A DNA stretch of 64,000 bases. Source: Candidatus Levilactobacillus faecigallinarum. Lineage in GTDB: Bacteria > Bacillota > Bacilli > Lactobacillales > Lactobacillaceae. Within the stretch, counting starts at the first letter, position 1. Every line of letters starts with the position of its first letter. This document shows, in pieces, positions 10,371 through 20,122 of this stretch. The translations under genes were made by a program, and so were the position numbers. The stretch is taken from contig DXGJ01000062.1 of NCBI GenBank assembly GCA_019113985.1, forward strand, positions 1 through 64,000, read 5' to 3'. The notes beneath the pieces are model-generated. The model had not been told where the DNA came from. It saw only the letters and a program-made list of their open reading frames with translations, and did not search any database.

Positions 10371-10530
10371 ACGAAAGACAAAAAGTAGGTGTAAATACAT
10401 CAACTACTGCGTGATAGAGAACACAGTTTGTAACACACATACTTTTCAGTATCGTCGTGCGAGCGTGCTGTGAGCACTCCGACCAAAGTGGTTACATCAT
10501 CGGGTAGTTGATTGATACCCGTTTAACCAT
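10371..10530 (+). ncRNA. Candidate rod-like structured RNA (possible 6S/Lacto-usp type)
   Basis: Nested pairs: ATCAACTAC(10399)/GTAGTTGAT(10504), TGTAAC(10429)/GTTACA(10491), ACTTT(10441)/AAAGT(10485), GTGCT-GTG-AGCAC apical hairpin; no long ORF in the 10335-10870 gap. Confidence 0.45.
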
Positions 10531-10714
10531 CAAGTTTTACTCGATAGTTGTTCATTCTAGGTGTTAAGGTGGTTGGAACTAGGCGTATTAACGAGTGTCT
10601 TAGATTACTGATAATTTTTATCAGTAATTTAGCGGTTTTCTCGATAATTTAACTGCTAAAAGCGGATTTTAAACTGCGCTAGTTTCTTAAGTTTGTAATC
10701 GGATATAGATTTGT

Positions 10715-10757
10715 TGATACCTTCAAGAAGTGTTGATTTACTTTCTTGAAGGTATCA
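10715..10757. terminator. Strong 15-bp inverted repeat, terminator-like
   Basis: TGATACCTTCAAGAA ... TTCTTGAAGGTATCA. Confidence 0.55.
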
Positions 10758-10871
10758 TATCACGTTTTAGAACGTGTGTTCGGAATGATGTCTTACAAAA
10801 TTATTTATTGAGGAGGTGAAGCGGGCTATCCCTCCAGCGACTAAAGTCACTGGTATCTCGCCCGTTTTATT

Positions 10872-11738
10872 ATGAAGATTGCTGTGGTCACCGATAGTAC
10901 CAGCTATTTGTCCGCAGAAGAGGTGGAACGATACCATATTCACGTCGTTCCCATTCCGGTGATCATTGATGGCCGCTCTTATGACGAAGGTGTTGATATT
11001 ACCACGGGTGAATTTTACGACTGGCTACGAAACTCGAAGTCGTTTCCCAGTACCTCGCAGCCGCCGTTGGGTGAGATGATCAATCTCTACAACCAATTGG
11101 CCGAAGAAGGCTATGATACGGTCATTAGTATCCACCTGGCTAGCACCATTTCTGGATTTGTTAACCAGCTAAAAAACATTGCCCCCACGCTTGAAAATAT
11201 TCGGGTCATCCCGTACGATTCGCAGATTACCGTGAAATTGATGGGGTACATGGCCATTGAGGCGTCCCAAATGGCCGCCAAGGGTGCCACCCCCGAGGAG
11301 ATTATCGCGCACTTAGACGAGCTTCGGGACACCATTGGCGAGTACTTCGTGGTCGATGACCTGCAGAACCTGGTCCGCGGCGGGCGCTTATCCAACGCCT
11401 CGGCGTTTATCGGGAGTGTTTTACGAATCAAGCCATTATTGACCTTCGACGATAACACTCACGAAATTGTGGCGTTCGAGAAGGTTCGCTCCCGCAAGAA
11501 GGCGTTGGCCCGGGTCGAAGACCTGTTCGTCGAGGCCCAAGCAAAGGTCGACTACCCCCTAAAGGCGTTGGTCTTAGATGCCAACGACCCCGAGGGTGGG
11601 CAGGCCTGGGCCGAGAAAATCTCGCAGAAGTATCCGGAGATTCCGGTCGAACGGTCGTACTTCGGGCCGGTCATCGGCGCGCACCTGGGCGAAAAGGCCT
11701 TAGCACTGGCCTGGTTACGCGACTATAGTCGGGCTTAA
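10872..11738 (+). CDS. DegV family (fatty-acid-binding) protein
   Basis: MKIAVVTDSTSYLS...; SQPPLGEM; GGRLSNASAFIGSVLRIKPLL. Confidence 0.93.
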   Translation: MKIAVVTDSTSYLSAEEVERYHIHVVPIPVIIDGRSYDEGVDITTGEFYDWLRNSKSFPSTSQPPLGEMINLYNQLAEEGYDTVISIHLASTISGFVNQLKNIAPTLENIRVIPYDSQITVKLMGYMAIEASQMAAKGATPEEIIAHLDELRDTIGEYFVVDDLQNLVRGGRLSNASAFIGSVLRIKPLLTFDDNTHEIVAFEKVRSRKKALARVEDLFVEAQAKVDYPLKALVLDANDPEGGQAWAEKISQKYPEIPVERSYFGPVIGAHLGEKALALAWLRDYSRA

Positions 11739-11777
11739 GGCAATTTTCGACAAATTCATTTGAAAAATTGATTTCAC

Positions 11778-11815
11778 AAAGGCCGCTCGCCAAATTTTTG
11801 GTGGAGCGGCCTTTA
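11778..11815. terminator. Rho-independent terminator after degV
   Basis: AAAGGCCGCTC ... GAGCGGCCTTT. Confidence 0.8.
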
Positions 11816-11930
11816 TGCGTGCTAGACTGGGATTTCGGTGAGTTGGTGAGACACCTTTGTGAAAAATAAGAGGCCTAGGACCTGCACAAAGTTGACGAGT
11901 GTGGTACGCTTGTTCCTGTAATTAAATTTA

Positions 11931-12043
11931 CGGAGTAGGCAATAAGGCGTCAAGTGCTGGTGGAACGCAATGTGAACACCGGACGAAGGGCAAGTGGCCC
12001 GCGATCTTATTGCCGCATTGGCCGCAGCAATGTGGCAACTCCC
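11931..12043 (+). promoter_or_regulatory. Tetrahydrofolate (THF) riboswitch upstream of folT-like gene
   Basis: GGAGT...ACTCC closing stem, GGCAATAAG/CTTATTGCC stem, CCGGACGAAGGGCAAGTGGCCCGCG core; folate ECF S component directly downstream. Confidence 0.8.
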
Positions 12044-12059
12044 TTAGGAGATGTCGAAA

Positions 12060-12595
12060 TGAAGACGATGGCAAGAACCCAGCTCCCGAAGCTGGACACG
12101 TTGAGTATGGTAACGATGGGGTTATTGATGGCGATGCAACTGGTCTTGAGCCGGTTCACGATTGGTAACCAGTTCCTTCGGTTGAGCTTCACCTTCCTGG
12201 TGGTCGCGTTGATTGCCAAGTGGTTTGGTCCCTGGTGGGGGATGATGACGGCGGCCCTGGTCGACGTGGTCGGGACGCTGTTGACGGGGAACCCGTACTT
12301 TGTTGGGTTTACGATTTCCGCCATTTTGGGCTCACTGATTTACGCATTGTTCCTGTACCATCACGAGGTGACTTGGACGCGTTTGATTATCGCCCAGTTG
12401 CTGATTGCGTTGGTGGTGAACACGCTACTGAACACCTGGTGGTTGAACATCATGTACCAGACGCCTTTCTGGGGACTGCTGCCGATGCGGGCCTTGAAAC
12501 AGGTCATCGTGTCGCCCATTCAGGTGGTGTTGCTGTACCTGTTATTGAAGAGCCACGTGATTCAGACCATTCAGCACCGGTTAAAAACGAAATAA
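12060..12595 (+). CDS. folT: Folate family ECF transporter S component
   Basis: LVLSRFTIGNQFLRLSFTFLVVALIAKWFGPWWGMMTAALVDVVGTLL; THF riboswitch upstream. Confidence 0.88.
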
Positions 12596-12840
12596 TGACG
12601 AGTCAGGAGGTTGTCCGCTTAGGTGGGCGGCCTTTTTAGTTTGCCGTCATTATAAATATAATTATTACTTTAACTAAAATAATTATAACCAGACCACCAC
12701 TACCATTTCACAAACTACCCGGCAACATAGACTATCCCGTCCCTAAGGTCGGGGCCCTAATCGTTAAGTTTCGGTAGTAAGTCGGCCACCGACTTGTCTT
12801 TTGCACCATTCTTCGCTATAACTACCATAGAGCATTTATT

Positions 12841-13311
12841 ATGAGCTTTATTTATTTCAGGGGGATTTGCGCATTGACTAACCGTATAAAAGAACTCTAT
12901 TACCGCTACAAGGACGTCCTAGCGTACCTCATCTTCGGGGGATTGACCACGCTGGTTAACTTAGTGGTTTTTTACCTGACCGCGACGTTGGGCGGCTGGA
13001 ACTACCAGGTCGCCAACGTTTTAGCCTGGTTTCTGTCCGTCCTCTTTGCCTACCTGACCAACCGGGTGTGGGTCTTCCATTCCCACTTCACGACCTTCCG
13101 CGCCTTAACCCATGAGGCAGTCAACTTCTTCACCGTTCGGGCTGCCACGCTGGTGATGGACATGGCCATCATGTGGATTGGGGTCTCGTTGCTTCAGCAA
13201 AATGAGATGCTGACCAAGCTGGTCGATCAAGTCGTGGTGGTCCTGGCCAACTATTTCTTCAGCAAGTGGTTCGTCTTCCGCAAGGCCAAGAACGCTGCTA
13301 AAAATGAGTAA
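12841..13311 (+). CDS. GtrA family membrane protein
   Basis: YLIFGGLTTLVNLVVFYL; NVLAWFLSVLFAYLTNRVWVF; NYFFSKWFVFR. Confidence 0.9.
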   Translation: MSFIYFRGICALTNRIKELYYRYKDVLAYLIFGGLTTLVNLVVFYLTATLGGWNYQVANVLAWFLSVLFAYLTNRVWVFHSHFTTFRALTHEAVNFFTVRAATLVMDMAIMWIGVSLLQQNEMLTKLVDQVVVVLANYFFSKWFVFRKAKNAAKNE

Positions 13312-13312
13312 A

Positions 13313-13367
13313 CACAAAAATCGTCCCGGTCATTTCTCACAGGAGATGACCGGGACGATTTTGTTCT
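13313..13367. terminator. Bidirectional terminator
   Basis: AAAATCGTCCCGGTCAT ... ATGACCGGGACGATTTT. Confidence 0.85.
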
Positions 13368-13377
13368 CTTTTTTCTC

Positions 13378-13896
13378 TTAGCCGACCTGCGCCTGAAGCT
13401 TGCGCTGCCGAGCGTTTCGAACGTGCAGGTAAACGGCGACGAGGGCACCGCCGACCAGAATCCCCGCCGCGTTGGCCAGAACGTCATTGATGTCACTACT
13501 GCGATTGATCAACCAGTGGTGTGACAGGACGTACTGGGCGGTTTCAATTGAACTGCCGACCATGAGGCCGAAGACGCCGACACCCCACAGGGATAGTCGC
13601 GGCCAAAGCCATTTGACCAGCAGGCCTAGCGGCAGGGTCATCACGATATTTTCCATGAAGCCCAGGTTAAAGACGTCTAGCTGGGTCAGATTGACCCGAC
13701 CAATACCGACGGGCATGATGTAGACCGATGTTCCATCGAACGATAACGGGGTGAAGACGATGGTGCTCAAGCCGGTTAAGTAGGCTAAGGTTACCAAGGC
13801 TAACCACCGATGGCGCCGATTGGTCATGGTCATTAAGATGACCAGGCCACTCAGACTCGCAACAAGCAAGATTAACAATAAGGGTTCCCAACGCAT
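13378..13896 (-). CDS. VanZ family protein
   Basis: Multi-TM; SSIETAQYVLSHHWLINRSSDINDVLANAAGILVG. Confidence 0.85.
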   Translation of the reverse strand: MRWEPLLLILLVASLSGLVILMTMTNRRHRWLALVTLAYLTGLSTIVFTPLSFDGTSVYIMPVGIGRVNLTQLDVFNLGFMENIVMTLPLGLLVKWLWPRLSLWGVGVFGLMVGSSIETAQYVLSHHWLINRSSDINDVLANAAGILVGGALVAVYLHVRNARQRKLQAQVG

Positions 13897-14106
13897 CCAA
13901 CCACCTCCGTTTATTTTTGTTAAATCAGCGGGTAACTTTTTAACATGGTGCTAGCTTACCGCAGAAGCTGGGCAAATGGGGGATTTAAACCCGAGCTTAA
14001 CCCTTTCTTTGGCGGCTTAGGAAAAACGCAAGGGTCCCGTCAAACAATCATCACATTTTAACTAGGTTACAAAAAGCGCTCCGGCAATTGACCAGAGCGC
14101 TTACGG

Positions 14107-15159
14107 TTAATCGGATGGGTGAACGGAAACCCGCGGACTGGTCCGCTTGAGATTTACGTCGAAGACCTTCAGGAAAAAGGCCACCAGTGGCACGCCCACA
14201 ATCAGGCCCCAGGTGCCAAAGACCTGCTCGCTGACAATCAAGGTGATGAAGGTCACGAAAATCGGCAGGTTGGTGGCGTTGGCCATTAACCGCGGATGCA
14301 GGAAGTACGATTCGAACATGTGAATCAAGATGACCAGGATAATCACCTCGACCAGCCGAATCCAGCCACCGGTGATGAAGGCCACGATGGTCAATGGAAT
14401 CATCGAGATCAGGACCCCGGCCACCGGAATTAGTCCCAGGAAGAAGATGGCGATGCCCAGAATTAGCAGGCTTGGCATGTGCAAAATCCAGAGGCCCAGG
14501 ACCATCAAAACCGTGTTGATCGAGCAAATCAGGAGTTGGGTCTCAATCACCGTCCCGAAGATTTGCACGAAGCTCAGAATCAATTGACCCATTGGCACGA
14601 ACAGTTTGGCAAAGCGGCTCAGGGTGAACGCGTGGGCGAAGTGCTGGAGTTGGCGCTTGGTCAGGTTAAAGATAAAGCTGAAGAAGAACGCCAGGACGAT
14701 GGTCTCGACACCGGAGCTCAGGCGTGAGAGTTTGCCCATTCCCGTGGTGAAGAGGGCCTTGCCGTTACTGATGACGGTCGCATTTTGTGAGAGCTCTTTA
14801 GTCAGTTTCTTGGCGTAGCCTTCCAGTTGCGGGTAGGTCTGAATCAACTTGCTGACGGCGTGCGGTAGGCTCTCCGCTTCGGTGACCAGCGGCGGAATAA
14901 TTTGCGAGAAGGCCGCCACCAGAATGCCTAAGAAAAGCAGGTAAATCAGGAGGGTTGCTAGGCCGTGATGGAGATGTAAGTGGCGTTCGGTCCCCATGAT
15001 GGCGGCATTTCCCAGGTAAATAAAGATGATGGTAAAGAGGGCCAGGGACAGAAACCCGCGGGCGAACCAGGCGATGATGATCAGAATCACCAGGGCCGAA
15101 TAATACGCGGTTAACGGGCTTTGCCACAGGCGTTTGAGACTTGTGAGCATAGCAGACAT
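14107..15159 (-). CDS. AI-2E family transporter
   Basis: Eight-TM-like pattern; LGLIPVAGVLISMIPLTIVAFITG; HPRLMANATNLPIFVTFITLIV. Confidence 0.87.
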   Translation of the reverse strand: MSAMLTSLKRLWQSPLTAYYSALVILIIIAWFARGFLSLALFTIIFIYLGNAAIMGTERHLHLHHGLATLLIYLLFLGILVAAFSQIIPPLVTEAESLPHAVSKLIQTYPQLEGYAKKLTKELSQNATVISNGKALFTTGMGKLSRLSSGVETIVLAFFFSFIFNLTKRQLQHFAHAFTLSRFAKLFVPMGQLILSFVQIFGTVIETQLLICSINTVLMVLGLWILHMPSLLILGIAIFFLGLIPVAGVLISMIPLTIVAFITGGWIRLVEVIILVILIHMFESYFLHPRLMANATNLPIFVTFITLIVSEQVFGTWGLIVGVPLVAFFLKVFDVNLKRTSPRVSVHPSD

Positions 15160-15303
15160 CCTTCCAAAAGCTTGATAGGGTTAAGTCTACGCTTGCCGGT
15201 TCAGATTGTAAATTCAGGGTGGGGACTTGGTGCGCCCGACAGAAAAAACGCGTTCGACCCGGTTGCGGCCAAACGCGTTTTGAATCGTCTCATCAGAAGC
15301 TAC

Positions 15304-15510
15304 TTAACGTACGAAGAATTGGGCAATCGTCCCAACCACCGTTACCGTGGACGTGGTTAAGGCCATCCGCCAAAAGGCAGGAACACTAAGGGCATTGTGG
15401 CTGTCGCGGTAAACCGCGTAGCCGCCCTCCAGGAACATGATACCCAGGCCCGTGCTATAGACCATCACAGCCCGGAGCCAGACGTTTTGTAAGAAAAATT
15501 CGTGAACCAT
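15304..15510 (-). CDS. Hypothetical small membrane protein
   Basis: 68-aa ORF with SD-like region upstream and own terminator at 15240-15285. Confidence 0.55.
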   Translation of the reverse strand: MVHEFFLQNVWLRAVMVYSTGLGIMFLEGGYAVYRDSHNALSVPAFWRMALTTSTVTVVGTIAQFFVR

Positions 15511-15805
15511 CGCTAGATTCCTCCTTTGAAGTCACTTGTCACGTTTTTTATAGGATAATCGTTTTGCCCAGGGTTCGACAACCGCTTTTCGTTGAGCTTA
15601 AACCGAAATTTAGGTTTCTGTCACAATTACGCAATTACGGTTAAGAATCCTTTAAAAAATGATTGGATAAACCCGGTAATTGATTGACTCGAGGCAACTC
15701 TAGCTGTCTGGGCAACAAGTGGTTCAACGAAGAGCTCAGTTGCGGTGATTGCCAAACTAACGACTGTTTGCGGTAAACTAGTCTTAGAAGGATGAGGTGG
15801 CAGCT

Positions 15806-16147
15806 ATGCTAATTGTGACGATGGGACTAGCCCATGACCAATGGCGGTTGATGCAGGCGGGCAGCAAAACGGTAGAGATTCACCTGTATGATGCCAAACG
15901 GCAAAGCCTACAGGTGGGACAGAAGATCAATTTTCAGGATACACAAACGGGAGAACAGCTTCTGATGACCATTCACCAGTTGGTGGTATTTCCAGACTTT
16001 ACGGCGTTGTTTCGGCGTTACCGGGGAACGGCGGTGGGGAGCCAATCACAGGATTCGTTAGCCCAGATGGTCCGGGAGATGCACACGATTTATTCACCGG
16101 AGCAGGAACGCCAATTCGGTGTTGTGGCCATTATTCTTACTCGATAG
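15806..16147 (+). CDS. ASCH-domain-like protein
   Basis: LAHDQWRLMQAGSKTVEIHLYDAKRQSLQVGQKINFQD. Confidence 0.65.
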   Translation: MLIVTMGLAHDQWRLMQAGSKTVEIHLYDAKRQSLQVGQKINFQDTQTGEQLLMTIHQLVVFPDFTALFRRYRGTAVGSQSQDSLAQMVREMHTIYSPEQERQFGVVAIILTR

Positions 16148-16510
16148 CGAAAAAACGGCTAGCCAAGTGCTAGTCGTTTTGTTATAAAATATTCAATAAT
16201 AAATATAAAAAAGCTTGTGAGCTAGTTAGTAGCTTTTGCCCATCAAGATATCGTAAAATCATCGTGTAAAAGGTTATGCCCCGTTGGCATTGTGGCTGAA
16301 TCTGGATGGTGTTTGGTTAGTGTGTTTGATTTCGTTACGTCTAATCCAGATAAAAGTGAGATAAATCAACGGTACAGCAACCGTTCATCATTCTTTTGCG
16401 GAAGTTATGATGAATTACACGCATCATCGGTTGTCTCAAAATAATTGAGAAAGTGGGATGGCGCAATCTCTCGGTCTGGACAATCACCAACGATCGCGCC
16501 AAACAGCAAG

Positions 16511-17116
16511 ATGGTTATCAAAGCGAAAGTATTTTTGGCATTAGCAACGCTAGGGATAGTGTTGCCGTTGACGGGGACGTTAGGGGTTCGTGCGGCGGAA
16601 ACGGCCACGCCAACTTCAGGTGCAAAAGTCAACGTTAAAGTTAAACCTGGAGAATTTACCTTTAAACAACAAGACAGTCAAGCAATGGTACCCTCATTCA
16701 GTTTTTCAGACGCTCAGGTTAGTAATGAAAACCAACAGCTAGAATTAAGTAATAAAGCAAATGAAAAGATTAGTGTAAATAACTACAGTGGAACGGGGGA
16801 AGCCTGGCAAGTCAATGCTAAGTTAAGTGCACTATCACTCACTAATGACAATAAGAAAGATGCAACTATTTCTGGGGCTTACATTAGCATGACCCCTAGC
16901 CAAACTTCTAACGTTGCATCCCCCAAAACCATTACTCCACAAGAGTTCACGGCTGGCGCTGAGTCCACGCCCTTACTTAAATTCGACAAAAATGAAGGCA
17001 TGGGTTCTATTGAATTTTCATTAACAAATGTCACCCTAAACCTTCCAAAAATCACATGGCAAGGAAGCTATACGGCAGACTTAACCTATACGTTGACGAA
17101 AACTCCAACAAATTAA
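16511..17116 (+). CDS. WxL-domain-like surface protein
   Basis: Signal peptide; FSFSDAQVSN; AWQVNAKLSAL; WQGSYTADLTYTLTKTPTN terminus. Confidence 0.7.
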   Translation: MVIKAKVFLALATLGIVLPLTGTLGVRAAETATPTSGAKVNVKVKPGEFTFKQQDSQAMVPSFSFSDAQVSNENQQLELSNKANEKISVNNYSGTGEAWQVNAKLSALSLTNDNKKDATISGAYISMTPSQTSNVASPKTITPQEFTAGAESTPLLKFDKNEGMGSIEFSLTNVTLNLPKITWQGSYTADLTYTLTKTPTN

Positions 17117-17134
17117 GATAATTCATTTATTCCG

Positions 17135-17176
17135 AGAAAAGCGCCTTTGGCTAGATCACACCAAAGGCGCTTTTCT
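17135..17176. terminator. Terminator between WxL-type genes
   Basis: AGAAAAGCGCCTTTGG ... CCAAAGGCGCTTTTCT. Confidence 0.8.
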
Positions 17177-17193
17177 ATGAAAGGATTCCGATT

Positions 17194-18243
17194 ATGGTAT
17201 TGAATAGGCGGTCTATTTTAATAACTATGTTTTTTACTTTATTTGGCATTTTACTACTTGGTTTTCCAACTTTAGTAGCTAGTGCAGATACAAGTGCTTT
17301 TAACGTCACTCCATTATTACCACGCGATAATGCGCCAATGGCCTCTTACTTTCAGTTCATGACGCACCCAGACGAACAACGAACCCTACACCTTAAAATC
17401 ACAAATCAAGGAACAAAATTAGGTACCTACGACATCACCCCTCGAATAGCGACAACCAACAGTAATGGCTATTTGGATTACAGTCTAGACAATACGAATG
17501 ATGCCTTGCCTGCCCATACTAATCAGCTCTTTGAAAAGGGACGTATCCGAACCACTATCGCACCAAATACAACAAAGGATATTCCCATAAGCTTTCACGC
17601 ACCAAAACAATCATTTAAGGGGATTTTGTTAGCTGGTCTGACGGTTAGTCAACATCAAACCAACAAGACTGTTCAAAAGGGTAATCGTATTGTCGCCCGG
17701 ACCGAATACGTCATTGCTTTAGAAACCTATCAACATAAACCGCAAAGCATTGGTCTACCGAACATTACCTTCAAGGGCGCCCGCTATCAATTGGCCCAAG
17801 CACTACCGCAAATCACATTGGGTATCACCAACCATTCACCGCAACTAGTTTCCCAAGGGATGCTAACCGCAACCTTACGTGATGCAGCAGGCAAGGCGAC
17901 TGCCAAATTCAAGAAAGAGCAATTATTATTTGCCCCCCAAAGCGCCTTCGGCTTAAACCTATCCCTAAACAATCGACAACTACCAGCAGGGGCCTACACG
18001 TTAGTGGGCCGGCTCAAGGCCCATGGTGGTGGCGAATATCCGTTTGAATTTCCCGTTGAGATCACCGCTGCCCAGACTAGGAACGTCAAGCGGCACGCCG
18101 CAGACTTTGCAGCCAAGCCCACCCATAACTGGTTACTTGATGGGGCCATTGCCGCATTGGTATTGGTTGGTAGCGGTGTTGGTTACCAACTTGGGAGGAA
18201 GCGACACGCTCTGCGAGAACCGAAACATTCAAGAAACCGGTGA
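17194..18243 (+). CDS. DUF916/DUF3324-type WxL-interacting surface protein
   Basis: Signal peptide; FNVTPLLPRDNAP...YFQFMTHPDEQRTLHLKITNQG; C-terminal TM plus basic tail. Confidence 0.8.
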   Translation: MVLNRRSILITMFFTLFGILLLGFPTLVASADTSAFNVTPLLPRDNAPMASYFQFMTHPDEQRTLHLKITNQGTKLGTYDITPRIATTNSNGYLDYSLDNTNDALPAHTNQLFEKGRIRTTIAPNTTKDIPISFHAPKQSFKGILLAGLTVSQHQTNKTVQKGNRIVARTEYVIALETYQHKPQSIGLPNITFKGARYQLAQALPQITLGITNHSPQLVSQGMLTATLRDAAGKATAKFKKEQLLFAPQSAFGLNLSLNNRQLPAGAYTLVGRLKAHGGGEYPFEFPVEITAAQTRNVKRHAADFAAKPTHNWLLDGAIAALVLVGSGVGYQLGRKRHALREPKHSRNR

Positions 18244-18320
18244 AAACTTTCGATTGTTTAATAACATATGTTAAATAACATAATTTTATGACAGCGAATT
18301 ATGCGTTAGAGGGGGATGCG

Positions 18321-19058
18321 ATGAAGCGTACAATTTTTAAAATGCAACATTGGATTTTAATTATTTTAATAATCGTCATACTTGATATTTGCAACGTGTC
18401 TGCAACTGCAACCGCGACAACTAATTTTACTTCTGATCCACCATCCGTTAAAACACGTGGGATAATTGGCTGGATTACCTCCGAATTTACAAGCCTAGTA
18501 AAAAATATCTCAAGCCAATTCCCACATCTGAATCCTAGCCAAACAAAGGACATCGCACAACAAATTAAAAATGCTTCATCGAATTCCAGTAAAATTACCG
18601 AGATTTTAAATAATGCTCAGGTAGCTGAAGCTAAAGCGGCTAAAACAGAAAGTCCCTCCGGTAAATTAAACTTTTCGCGAGATACTCGACCACCGGATTT
18701 TTCTTTTCCTGATATAAAAATCACTGGCATAACGCAACAGGTTCAACTGAATCTTAGTGATAACAAAATCGATGTAGACAGCACGCCCAAAAAGAACTGG
18801 ATCCTTCAAGCGCAGTTGTCGAATTTTAAAGATACAAATAATCATTTACTCGATGCCACATTGGCGTTAATGGACAAATCGTCAACTACCTTAGCTACAC
18901 TAACCACTGATGGAAAGGCCGTGCCATTGATGACAAGCCAAAGTTATAAAAAGGGCGGTATCTATATACCAAAGGCAGTCCTGAATATTGAACCTATAAC
19001 TTACAGCGGTACCTATTCAGCTATCATCACCTATAGACTGATCAATGGCGTGGGTTAG
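18321..19058 (+). CDS. WxL-like surface protein
   Basis: Signal peptide; WILQAQLSNFKD; NIEPITYSGTYSAIITYRLINGVG. Confidence 0.6.
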   Translation: MKRTIFKMQHWILIILIIVILDICNVSATATATTNFTSDPPSVKTRGIIGWITSEFTSLVKNISSQFPHLNPSQTKDIAQQIKNASSNSSKITEILNNAQVAEAKAAKTESPSGKLNFSRDTRPPDFSFPDIKITGITQQVQLNLSDNKIDVDSTPKKNWILQAQLSNFKDTNNHLLDATLALMDKSSTTLATLTTDGKAVPLMTSQSYKKGGIYIPKAVLNIEPITYSGTYSAIITYRLINGVG

Positions 19059-19167
19059 TCAGTATCTCACAATTAGATAAAGGATTAATAATTTTCGGTT
19101 GTTGCTTAAAGAGCCCCGCTCTAAATAAAAGGGCTGGGCTTTTTAAGCAACATGTTTTTGTCAGGTA

Positions 19168-20106
19168 CTATTTTTCCTCCCGCACCACATACTGCGGCCG
19201 GTGTTTGGTCTCCCGGTAGACCCGACTGATATACTGCCCCAGGATACCCAGACAGAAGAGCTGAATCCCGCCAACTAGCAGGATAATGACCACCAGCGAA
19301 GGCCATCCCTCGGCGGCACCGCCCACAGTCAGCGCCCGGACGAATACGAAGACCAGACCCACCAGCGACAGGAGAAACGACAGACTGCCCACCCAAGTCG
19401 CGAGCTTGAGTGGCGCATCCGAGAAGTCGATGATGCCCTCCAACGAGTAGGCGAAGAGCTGTGAGAGTTTCCAGTGGGTGGTACCGGCCACCCGGGGTTG
19501 GCTCTCGTAGGTCAGGTAGGTGGTCTTAAACCCGACCCAACTAAAGATGCCCTTAGAGAACCGGTTAAACTCCGGTAACGACAACACCGTATCGACGAAC
19601 TGGCGGGTCATCAGCCGGTAATCCCGCGCGTTGGGTTCGATGCGCACGTCGGAGAGACGGTTAATGACCCGGTAGAAGCTGGTCGACAAGAAGGCTCGTA
19701 GCTTACTTTGGCCCTGACGGTTACGCTGAATCGTGCCGACACAGTCGTAGCCTTGGTCCTGAATCAACTCGAGCATCTTGGGCAATAACTCCGGTGGGTC
19801 CTGGAGATCCACGTCCATCACCGCCACGTAATCACCGGTCGCCGCCTGTAGGCCCGCGGCCAGAGCCGACTCCTTGCCGAAATTGCGGGCAAATGAGCGG
19901 TAGTGGACCATCCCCGGGTACTTGCGGTGGAGCTGTTTCATCTCCGCCAACGAGTTATCCGTTGATCCATCGTCGATGAAGACGTACTCGGCTGTCAGTT
20001 TCTCAGCCGAAAAATTGGTCGTGAAGACCCGGTTGACGGTCTCGAAGAATAGTGGAATGGATTCCTCCTCGTTGTAGCATGGAATCACTAAACTAATCGT
20101 TTGCAT
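19168..20106 (-). CDS. Family 2 glycosyltransferase (GtrB/CsbB-like, bactoprenol glucosyltransferase type)
   Basis: SLVIPCYNEEESIPLFFETV, FIDDGSTDNS, DVDLQDPPELLPKML, two C-terminal TMs. Confidence 0.9.
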   Translation of the reverse strand: MQTISLVIPCYNEEESIPLFFETVNRVFTTNFSAEKLTAEYVFIDDGSTDNSLAEMKQLHRKYPGMVHYRSFARNFGKESALAAGLQAATGDYVAVMDVDLQDPPELLPKMLELIQDQGYDCVGTIQRNRQGQSKLRAFLSTSFYRVINRLSDVRIEPNARDYRLMTRQFVDTVLSLPEFNRFSKGIFSWVGFKTTYLTYESQPRVAGTTHWKLSQLFAYSLEGIIDFSDAPLKLATWVGSLSFLLSLVGLVFVFVRALTVGGAAEGWPSLVVIILLVGGIQLFCLGILGQYISRVYRETKHRPQYVVREEK

Positions 20107-20122
20107 GCCACCAGGCCTCCTT

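Noticed and set aside
10371-10530. tmRNA or RNase P RNA instead of 6S-like
   Set aside because: No tag-peptide frame ending in an ALAA-like motif, no tRNA-like acceptor ends, and no RNase P conserved core were seen.
12841-20106. GtrA (12841) and GT2 (19168) as one glycosylation operon
   Set aside because: They are 6 kb apart, on opposite strands and separated by terminators; functional pairing is possible but unsupported here.
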